Source: RYN-417 sp043743105 (GTDB lineage Bacteria; Patescibacteriota; Saccharimonadia; Saccharimonadales; JACDBH01). From it: a stretch of 25,498 nucleotides of DNA. Below the pieces are notes generated by a model that was given only the letters and a program-made list of their open reading frames with translations, did not search any database and was not told where the DNA came from. A program made the translations under genes and the position numbers. The stretch covers positions 1-25,498 of the forward strand of contig JAYTXD010000024.1 in assembly GCA_043743105.1 (NCBI GenBank), in the 5' to 3' direction. Of the stretch, positions 19,826 through 25,498 are shown one piece after another (within the stretch, counting starts at the first letter, position 1; the number at the start of each line of letters is the position of its first letter).

Positions 19826-20410
19826 TACTATTTTTATATCATCATAACTAAAGCCTTGACGAAGCAAATATTGCTTAAGTTTAATCTCATCATTTTTGTA
19901 GCGACTGAGGCGTCGTTTTTTTTCTATAATTTCTTTTAGTAATGCACGCTCTTGATCACCATTTTTTTGGAGCGTTTCGGCAATAACTTCACGCACCACA
20001 CCTTTTTTCATAAGTTCGTTTTGAATTGCTCGGTCACTTTTACCACCGCGCCTACGCATATCAATCAGCCATACAGCAAAGCTACTATCACTTATATACC
20101 CACGACCCTCTAACTCTTCGGTTATCCCAGTTATTTGCTCTGGCTCTGCCTTTTTGCGGTACAAATAGTCCCGTAGTTCGAGTATAGACCTAGGGCGGTT
20201 CAGCACCCATTCTAGTGCCCTATTCTTAAGCTTGCCATCTTCTGACAATTTTTTAAGGCGCTTTAGCGCAGATTCGTCAATCTCTTGATTAATCTTGAGC
20301 CTTTCGGCAACTAGTTCGTTTAAACTAAGTGAGAATGAGTATTTGCCATCAACAAATAAGCTGGCCCTTTCGGGATTTTTTACTTGTTGTTTAATACTTG
20401 TTATCTTCAT
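19808..20410 (-). CDS. recX: Regulatory protein RecX
   Basis: 200 residues with three tandem RecX three-helix repeats: LKNRALEWVLNRPRSILELR, RGYISDSSFAVWLIDMRRRG with GKSDRAIQNELMKKGV, and the last repeat with YKNDEIKLKQYLLRQGFSYD. RecX binds along the RecA filament and limits its activity. It lies downstream of recA in the same direction, separated by a YdjM-like gene, and starts 6 bases after that gene; a purine-rich stretch with AGAGG and TAGG lies 6-11 bases before the ATG. The 3' end overlaps the PRC-barrel gene tail to tail. Confidence 0.93.
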   Translation of the reverse strand: MKITSIKQQVKNPERASLFVDGKYSFSLSLNELVAERLKINQEIDESALKRLKKLSEDGKLKNRALEWVLNRPRSILELRDYLYRKKAEPEQITGITEELEGRGYISDSSFAVWLIDMRRRGGKSDRAIQNELMKKGVVREVIAETLQKNGDQERALLKEIIEKKRRLSRYKNDEIKLKQYLLRQGFSYDDIKIVLSGAE

Positions 20411-20416
20411 TAGTAC

Positions 20417-20869
20417 CTACCTCTGCATAAGTACTACTGTACCTGTAAGCAAAAGCCAAGCTACTTCTACTAACCACCCCTTTGGCGTTTGAGACCACTG
20501 AATCCAGGTGTGAAATCGTGCGAGCGGCCCCAAATGGGGCTTACGATTTTTGATTTTTTGCACATACAAGTCGTAGTACGCCCACATTAAGTCGGGGCTA
20601 GCCGCCGCAATCATGCAAAACCATATGAGCCATTTGTGCGCAGGGAAAGTAATGCCCAAGATAGCCATCAGAACAACTGCAACGATAAAGTCTGCGAGAA
20701 GCGTGACGTTAAACCGATAGTTAAATAACTTATCGCCTGGCGGCAAACCAGAGTGCGGTATTGCATCACACACAAAGTGGCTCATGAAGCAGAGCGGGAC
20801 AGCAAGCGCTGGCTCTTTAACAAGCAATGCGATTACTGCACCTGTCATGCCATGGTTTGTACCGGTCAT
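20417..20869 (-). CDS. YdjM-like membrane-bound metal-dependent hydrolase family protein
   Basis: 150 residues. The start NHGMTGAVIALLVKEPALAV and SHFVCDAIPHS match the YdjM/DUF457 family, with conserved His and Asp residues in NHG, SHFVCDAIPH and SPDLMW and a late FH. Several membrane helices are predicted (VTLLADFIVAVVLMAILGI, WLIWFCMIAAAS, WLVEVAWLLLTGTVVLM). The biochemical activity is not established. E. coli ydjM is LexA-regulated; here the gene sits between recA and recX with short gaps of 16 and 6 bases, so it should be co-expressed with recA. No LexA-type box was recognised upstream of recA. Confidence 0.8.
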   Translation of the reverse strand: MTGTNHGMTGAVIALLVKEPALAVPLCFMSHFVCDAIPHSGLPPGDKLFNYRFNVTLLADFIVAVVLMAILGITFPAHKWLIWFCMIAAASPDLMWAYYDLYVQKIKNRKPHLGPLARFHTWIQWSQTPKGWLVEVAWLLLTGTVVLMQR

Positions 20870-20885
20870 TAAACTTTATTGTACC

Positions 20886-21926
20886 CTAGGCCTTGTTGGC
20901 TTCGATGACTTTCTTAGCTATTTCGGCCATTACTTCTGGGTTGTCACGCAGATATTGCTTTGACGCTTCACGACCCTGACCAATTTTGGCATCGTTGTAA
21001 GCAAACCACGCACCACTTTTTTCAACAATCTCTTTGGCAACAGCCAGGTCAAGCACGTCGCCTTCTTTCGAAATGCCTTCGTTGTACATAATGTCAAACT
21101 CGGCCTCTCTAAAAGGCGGTGCAATTTTATTCTTTACTACTTTTACTCGTGTACGGTTACCGATAACGGCATCTCCCGACTTAATTTGTGAGATACGGCG
21201 AATGTCCATTCGCAAACTTGCATAGAACTTAAGCGCGTTACCACCGGTAGTAGTTTCTGGGTTGCCAAACATCACGCCAATCTTCATACGAAGCTGGTTG
21301 ATAAAAATAACCGTGGTCTTACTCTTACTGATAATAGCGGTTAGCTTACGGAGTGCCTGACTCATCAAACGAGCCTGAAGACCCATGTGACTATCGCCCA
21401 TGTCACCTTCAATTTCTGCTTGTGGGACCAGTGCCGCGACTGAGTCGACTACAATCAGGTCAACTGCGTTACTACGTACTAAGGTCTCCACAATTTCAAG
21501 CGCTTGCTCGCCATTATCCGGCTGAGAAACGAGTAAGTTATCTATGTTAACGCCAATTCTTTTAGCATACACAGGGTCCAGTGCATGTTCTGCATCAATA
21601 AAAGCCGCTACGCCCCCACGTCTTTGCACTTCGGCAATTGCATGCAGCGTAAGAGTTGTTTTGCCAGAAGATTCTGGTCCGTAAACTTCAATAATACGGC
21701 CTTTTGGTATACCACCACCAAGAGCTAAATCTAAACTGAGAGCTCCAGTTGGGAACGTCTCAACATTGGCATGGGTTGTTTCGCCCAAGCGCATTATTGT
21801 ACCTTTGCCAAATTGCTTTTCGATGGTCTCAACTGCAAGACCTAAGGCCTTAGTTTTGCCGTCGAGCTTTGGTTCAGCCTCATTAGATTTGTCATTTTGT
21901 TTTGGGTCAGCTTGTGCTTTTACCAT
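20886..21926 (-). CDS. recA: Recombinase A
   Basis: 346 residues, normal full length. Walker A GPESSGKT (83-90), the EH signature in AFIDAEHALDP, VDSVAALVPQAEIEGDMGDS, loop 2 region MKIGVMFGNPETTTGG, and the C-terminal NPEVMAEIAKKVIEANKA. RecA forms filaments on single-stranded DNA for recombination and repair, and would also serve DNA uptake through the type IV pilus encoded next door. A good ribosome-binding site (AAGGAG, 9 bases before ATG 21926) contrasts with the leaderless neighbours. It heads the recA/YdjM-like/recX operon and is divergent to pilB. Confidence 0.98.
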   Translation of the reverse strand: MVKAQADPKQNDKSNEAEPKLDGKTKALGLAVETIEKQFGKGTIMRLGETTHANVETFPTGALSLDLALGGGIPKGRIIEVYGPESSGKTTLTLHAIAEVQRRGGVAAFIDAEHALDPVYAKRIGVNIDNLLVSQPDNGEQALEIVETLVRSNAVDLIVVDSVAALVPQAEIEGDMGDSHMGLQARLMSQALRKLTAIISKSKTTVIFINQLRMKIGVMFGNPETTTGGNALKFYASLRMDIRRISQIKSGDAVIGNRTRVKVVKNKIAPPFREAEFDIMYNEGISKEGDVLDLAVAKEIVEKSGAWFAYNDAKIGQGREASKQYLRDNPEVMAEIAKKVIEANKA

Positions 21927-21961
21927 CGCGATACTCCTTTATAACGTTGTTTGTACGTGTA

Positions 21962-21991
21962 GTTATAGTATATGCCAGCCTCTAATTGCAA
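21962..21991 (-). promoter_or_regulatory. Putative recA promoter
   Basis: On the minus strand TTGCAA (21991-21986), 18-bp spacer, TATAAC (21967-21962), giving a leader of about 28 bases that contains AAGGAG. Confidence 0.5.
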
Positions 21992-22009
21992 GCCCCGAGC
22001 CAAACTTTA

Positions 22010-22046
22010 TTGTTGTAGTTTTTGAAATACATGTTTTAGCATAAGC
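22010..22046 (+). repeat. Copy B of the shared divergent-promoter sequence
   Basis: TTGTTGTAGTTTT (22010-22022) then TGAAATACATGTTTTAGCAT and AAGC; see 19218-19255. It lies between recA and pilB, 84 bp from the recA start and in the same orientation as copy A. Confidence 0.8.
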
Positions 22047-22064
22047 TTTATGAACAACCACTCA

Positions 22065-22162
22065 CTATAGCCATTCCAATCAAAATGTGTAAATTTTGAG
22101 TGATGGATGATAGAGACATATACGCAGTCAAAAAGACATGTTTTGTTTTGGGATGGCTGTAG
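22065..22162. other. Large hairpin upstream of pilB, possible RNA regulator
   Basis: CTATAGCCATTCCAA (22065-22079) pairs over 15 bp with TTGGGATGGCTGTAG (22148-22162), with two G-U wobbles if transcribed rightward. Inside is TCAAAAT/ATTTTGA (22080-22086 with 22093-22099, loop GTGTAA). The loop carries AGACATATACGC (22114-22125) and CAAAAAGACA (22129-22138), both also in the hairpin at 2673-2716. The TATAAT at 22201 is downstream, so a pilB transcript from it would not include the hairpin. It may belong to a separate small RNA or act as DNA. No known riboswitch is recognised. Confidence 0.4.
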
Positions 22163-22200
22163 ATGTAGTAAGAAGCATATGCATTACGTGTTATTTCCTT

Positions 22201-22206
22201 TATAAT
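22201..22206 (+). promoter_or_regulatory. -10 box of the pilB-pilC operon
   Basis: TATAAT, 14 bases before ATG 22221, giving a leader of under 10 bases with no Shine-Dalgarno sequence. Confidence 0.5.
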
Positions 22207-22220
22207 TAAGCGCAAGTACT

Positions 22221-24035
22221 ATGCGTATTTCAGACACTTTAGTTAAAGAACTGTTGCTTAAGGGTAAAAAAATTACCGCTGAGCAGATTAAGGCTGCACA
22301 CGACACAGAAGGGGATGAAAAACTATCGCTTCAAGAAGCAGTCATCAAGTCTAATCTTATAAATGAAAAAGACCTTACCAAACTTTACGCCGCAGAAATT
22401 GACATACCTTACATAGAGCTTAATCCCAAAGAAATAAAACGCGAAGTTCTCAAGCTCATACCCGAACGTATTGCACGGCAATATAACGTTGTTCTTTATG
22501 GCGTTCAAGAAGATGGTTCAAAGTTGCTAGCCATGGATGATCCAGATGATGTCCAGGCCGTAAACTTCCTCAAAAAAGAGCTGGGCAATGAAATTAAAGT
22601 ATCAATTGCCTCTAAGCAAAGTATCCTCCAGTCGCTCGACCAATATCGTGGCAATATTAGTTCTGAACTTACCAAGGTAATCTCACCTGACGAACAGGTT
22701 GACGAAGAAGATGAAGAAGTTAGCGAAGAAGACTTAGCCGAAGATTCGCCAATTGCCCAAACCGTAAACTTGTTGATTGAATACGCTGTTAAAGCCGGCG
22801 CTTCTGATGTACACATTGAACCACGTGAAGGCCATGTACTTGTTCGCTATCGTGTGGATGGCATCTTAAAAGAAGCCAACAAGCTACCTAAAAAGGTTAT
22901 GAACGCCCTTGTAAGTCGTATCAAAATATTGAGTAATCTAAAGATCGATGAAAAGCGCGCCCCACAAGACGGACGATTTAAAATAGCTACTAACGGGCAA
23001 GTCTATGCGCTGCGTGTTTCTACCCTGCCAATTGTTGACGGCGAAAAGGTGGTAATGCGTATCTTAAACGAGTCAAGTAAAGCGTTAACGCTTGAAGAAC
23101 TAGGATATTGGGGCTATTCACTCAATACGATCAACAAAGCCATCGTCCAACCGCACGGTATGATCCTCGTAACTGGGCCAACCGGCTCCGGCAAATCCAC
23201 CAGCCTATTTAGCGTACTTTCGCTGCTCAATAATCCAACGGTTAATATTTCTACCGTTGAAGACCCTGTAGAATACCGCATACCTGGGACAAACCAAACA
23301 CAGGTTAATCCAGTGGCTGGTATGACGTTTGTTAACGGCCTGCGTGCGCTTTTGCGTCAAGATCCTAACGTTATTATGGTGGGAGAGATTCGTGACGGCG
23401 AAACAGCCGACCTAGCCGTGCAGGCAGCGCTAACCGGGCACCTTGTGTTTAGCACGCTACACACCAACAATGCAGCAACCTGCCTACCGCGTTTACTCGA
23501 CATGGGCATTGAAGCCTTTCTGATTGCAAGCACCGTGCGGGCCGTCGTAGGCCAACGTCTTGTGCGCCGTTTATGCGTTGACTGCCGCGAAAGCATTGAG
23601 CCAGATGAAATAACTCTCAAGCGGCTCTATGATGCATTTCATTTAGACAAAGCGGGTGGCATGAGTCAAATTCACGAGCTAGAAATGCAAGCTCTTGAAG
23701 GGGGCATTGGCAAAACAAATACTTCTGCAACCAACAAAGTAAGCCCTGCAGACCTTAGCACAACTGAGTCCAAAATATTACGTATCTGGAAAGCTCATGA
23801 TGGCGGATGTGATGCATGCAGTCATACAGGCTATAGAGGGCGTATGGGTATTTATGAAGTGCTCGGCAACACCGCAACTATCCAAAAGCTCATCGTTGGC
23901 AACTCAACATCTGACATCATCCAGGACGAATCCATCAAAGAAGGTATGATTACCATGCAGGTTGATGGCTTTATCAAGGCCTTGCGTGGCCAAACATCGA
24001 TCGAAGAGATATTACGCGTAACGAGTGAGAGATAA
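22221..24035 (+). CDS. pilB: Type IV pilus assembly ATPase PilB (GspE/PilB family)
   Basis: 604 residues. An N-terminal GspE/MshEN domain (about 1-150), an acidic hinge (EEDEEVSEEDLAED, about 162-175), then the motor domain: SDVHIEP (195-201), Walker A GPTGSGKST (319-327), the Asp box VEDPVE (346-351), Walker B VIMVGEIRDGETA (384-396) and the His box LTGHLVFSTLHTNNA. A CxxC pair (CVDC, 452-455) and a later CDAC form the family's zinc site, then GYRGRMGIYEV. PilB drives pilus extension by ATP hydrolysis at the inner face of the membrane. The insert between the two CxxC pairs (about 70 residues) is moderately long. Its stop shares one base with the pilC start (TAATG). Confidence 0.96.
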   Translation: MRISDTLVKELLLKGKKITAEQIKAAHDTEGDEKLSLQEAVIKSNLINEKDLTKLYAAEIDIPYIELNPKEIKREVLKLIPERIARQYNVVLYGVQEDGSKLLAMDDPDDVQAVNFLKKELGNEIKVSIASKQSILQSLDQYRGNISSELTKVISPDEQVDEEDEEVSEEDLAEDSPIAQTVNLLIEYAVKAGASDVHIEPREGHVLVRYRVDGILKEANKLPKKVMNALVSRIKILSNLKIDEKRAPQDGRFKIATNGQVYALRVSTLPIVDGEKVVMRILNESSKALTLEELGYWGYSLNTINKAIVQPHGMILVTGPTGSGKSTSLFSVLSLLNNPTVNISTVEDPVEYRIPGTNQTQVNPVAGMTFVNGLRALLRQDPNVIMVGEIRDGETADLAVQAALTGHLVFSTLHTNNAATCLPRLLDMGIEAFLIASTVRAVVGQRLVRRLCVDCRESIEPDEITLKRLYDAFHLDKAGGMSQIHELEMQALEGGIGKTNTSATNKVSPADLSTTESKILRIWKAHDGGCDACSHTGYRGRMGIYEVLGNTATIQKLIVGNSTSDIIQDESIKEGMITMQVDGFIKALRGQTSIEEILRVTSER

Positions 24036-25261
24036 TGCCTAAATTTGCCTACACTGCGGTTAATAAATCAGGTAAATCAACTACAGGGTTTGGTGAGTCC
24101 GCAAGCCGTGACACAATGGCCGATACACTCGTTAAGCAAGGCCTTCGACCAGTCACCATAAAGATTGCGAGTGAAAAGACCGGCTTTAGTGCAAAGCTCA
24201 AAAGCTTTGGACAAAAAGTTAAGCTTAAAGATCTCGTTATATTTAGTCGTCAAATGTCTACTATGATTTCTGCCGGCGTGCCACTAACGAGGTCGCTTGC
24301 AACTATGCAAAGCCAAACGACCAATAAATACTTTAAAACTGTCGTTGCAGGTATTTCGCACGATGTTGAAGGTGGACTGTCGCTTGGAGATGCTTTTGGT
24401 AAATATCCTAAGGTATTTTCAGAAATCTACATCAATATGATCAAAGCAGGTGAGGCCGGCGGTATTTTAGACGATATTATGAAGCGCTTAGCTACCCAGG
24501 TAGAACAAGACGCTAGTATGCGCAAAAAGATCAAAGGTGCTATGACTTACCCTATCGTTATTTTGAGCGTTACAGTTATTGCTTTCTTTGGTATCACTAT
24601 GTTTGTGTTGCCAAAAATTGGCAAAATTATCCTTGACCTGGGCGGGCCAAATGCCAAGCTACCAATTTATACTGTTGCTATGCTCGATGTTAGCGCTTTT
24701 ATGCAAAAGCAGGGGGTCTTCATCTTTATCGCAATGGGTATTTTTGTCTTCTTTGGCCTTAAATATATCAAGACGCCAAAAGGCAAATATCAGTTTCATT
24801 TTCTTCTGCTAAAAACACCTATCCTGAAGGACATTATTATCAAAATTGCAGTCGCCCGCTTTGCTCGTACCTTTGCTTCACTCATGACCGCCGGAGTTAC
24901 TGTTTTGGATGCACTTGAAGTTACTGGTGGAGCAGTTGGCAATAAAGTAATTCAAAAAGAACTGATTGAGGCTGCCAAAGAAGTCAAGAACGGTAAGCAA
25001 CTGAGTGAAACGCTCGAAAAAAGCAAAAACTTCCCTTCTATTGTTCCGCAAATGCTCGCAATTGGTGAAGAAACTGGACAAACAGACACGGTGCTTGTTA
25101 AGGTTGCAGACTTTTATGAAGAGGAGGTATCAACGGTTATCGACAGCCTCGCCTCTATTATTGAGCCTATCATGATCATTGTCCTCGGTGCTGGCGTAGG
25201 CCTCATCGCCGCCAGTGTCATGGGTCCAATTGCATCACTATCGAAAAACATTGGTGGATAA
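24035..25261 (+). CDS. pilC: Type IV pilus inner-membrane platform protein PilC (GspF family)
   Basis: 408 residues with two T2SSF domains: the first holds FSRQMSTMISAGVPLTRSLA and YKINMIKAGEAGG-like INMIKAGEAGGILDDIM, the second FARTFASLMTAGVTVLDALE and QMLAIGEETGQTDTVL. Three membrane helices are evident (ILSVTVIAFFGITMFVLP, GVFIFIAMGIFVFFGL, and the C-terminal IIEPIMIIVLGAGVGLIAAS). PilC is the platform that couples PilB to pilin insertion. The N-terminal MPKFAYTAVNKSGKSTTGF is typical. It overlaps pilB by one base and is therefore translationally coupled to it. Confidence 0.96.
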   Translation: MPKFAYTAVNKSGKSTTGFGESASRDTMADTLVKQGLRPVTIKIASEKTGFSAKLKSFGQKVKLKDLVIFSRQMSTMISAGVPLTRSLATMQSQTTNKYFKTVVAGISHDVEGGLSLGDAFGKYPKVFSEIYINMIKAGEAGGILDDIMKRLATQVEQDASMRKKIKGAMTYPIVILSVTVIAFFGITMFVLPKIGKIILDLGGPNAKLPIYTVAMLDVSAFMQKQGVFIFIAMGIFVFFGLKYIKTPKGKYQFHFLLLKTPILKDIIIKIAVARFARTFASLMTAGVTVLDALEVTGGAVGNKVIQKELIEAAKEVKNGKQLSETLEKSKNFPSIVPQMLAIGEETGQTDTVLVKVADFYEEEVSTVIDSLASIIEPIMIIVLGAGVGLIAASVMGPIASLSKNIGG

Positions 25262-25287
25262 AACTGTCTCTATATACAAATACGGAG

Positions 25288-25315
25288 TTGACGAATAATT
25301 GCTTATGATTATAAT
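25288..25315 (+). promoter_or_regulatory. Strong promoter of the pilin gene
   Basis: TTGACG (25288-25293), 16-bp spacer, TATAAT (25310-25315). The leader of about 75 bases ends in AAGGAGG (25383-25389) before ATG 25400. It contains a possible 12-codon peptide (ATG 25331 to TAA 25369, MPTRAEVVAKYN), whose relevance is unknown. Confidence 0.75.
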
Positions 25316-25399
25316 CAGGTGCAGATACTTATGCCTACCCGGGCAGAAGTGGTCGCCAAATATAATTAAAACAACCAAATCAAGGAGGGTGGGCCCTAG

Positions 25400-25498
25400 A
25401 TGATTTCACTAAAAAATAAGCAATCTGGTTTCACAATTGTGGAACTTCTAATCGTAATTGTAGTTATCGGTATTTTGGCCGGTCTTGTTATTACGACT
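25400..25498 (+). CDS. Type IV major or minor pilin, 5' part (runs off the window)
   Basis: 33 codons are visible: MISLKNKQSG, then FTIVELLIVIVVIGILAGLV. This is a class III/type IV prepilin signal: a short basic leader, cleavage after the glycine by prepilin peptidase, Phe at +1 and Glu at +5, then the hydrophobic assembly helix. It follows pilC with its own promoter and an extended Shine-Dalgarno (AAGGAGG), which suggests high expression as for a structural pilin. The gene continues beyond 25498, so major versus minor pilin cannot be decided. Confidence 0.92.
   Translation, partial: MISLKNKQSGFTIVELLIVIVVIGILAGLVITT

Noticed and set aside
21927..22000. LexA/SOS box upstream of recA
   Set aside because: No sequence resembling the Gram-positive or E. 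coli LexA consensus was found.
1..25498. CRISPR array or alternative genetic code (UGA recoding as in Gracilibacteria/SR1)
   Set aside because: No regularly spaced direct repeats are present, and conserved genes are full length under the standard code with TGA used as stop.

Overview
The window looks like a chromosomal segment of a Candidate Phyla Radiation (Patescibacteria) bacterium, most likely a Saccharibacteria (TM7) relative. Reasons: a monoderm-type cell surface (sortase plus C-terminal sorting signals), type IV pilus genes, a TsaB reduced to its N-terminal lobe, many tiny genes with tail-to-tail or ATGA overlaps, standard-code reading frames and tRNAs with encoded CCA. Taxonomy is an inference; no rRNA is present.

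Layout. 1-1,100: a RelE/RelB-type toxin-antitoxin pair with a leaderless promoter and built-in operator, a strongly palindromic intergenic segment, and a frameshifted gene remnant. 1,081-5,640: Nudix hydrolase, a sortase-anchored CAP-domain protein, tRNA-His, a CPx-type metal ATPase and a convergent CTP-dependent polyprenol/lipid kinase. 5,644-9,359: tRNA-Pro(TGG) with an inserted 3.64-kb element carrying a large serine recombinase, an Xre regulator, a DUF4352 membrane protein and small unknown genes; a CCGACCA core is repeated at both ends. 9,485-11,401: an operon of two tiny membrane proteins around a UbiB/ABC1 kinase-like protein. 11,403-13,928 (minus): RNase Y, a 71-aa unknown and a YmdB-family phosphoesterase. 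14,112-16,806 (minus): sortase and a beta-helical, autotransporter-repeat surface protein with a sorting signal. 16,990-19,164 (minus): lamin-tail surface protein, TsaE and TsaB. 19,301-21,926: PRC-barrel protein, then recA, a YdjM-like membrane protein and recX. 22,221 to the end: pilB, pilC and the start of a type IV pilin gene behind a strong promoter.

Most striking observation: the recombinase gene reads straight through the proposed attachment core. In the integrated state its last 18 residues are antisense tRNA-Pro. If the element circularises across the CCGACCA core, the same frame continues for 49 more codons through the far end of the element (9352 down to 9203) and stops in a TAATG overlap with the 81-aa gene. 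This suggests that integration swaps the recombinase C-terminus and disconnects a coupled downstream gene. Other points: a UbiB-like kinase with an AAGS nucleotide loop and an altered KxGQ motif, a YmdB with the catalytic histidine replaced by tryptophan, a 7-copy hexanucleotide repeat upstream of a surface-protein promoter, a 37-38-bp sequence shared by two divergent promoter regions, and several promoters whose -10 box lies 6-8 bases before the start codon (leaderless mRNAs).
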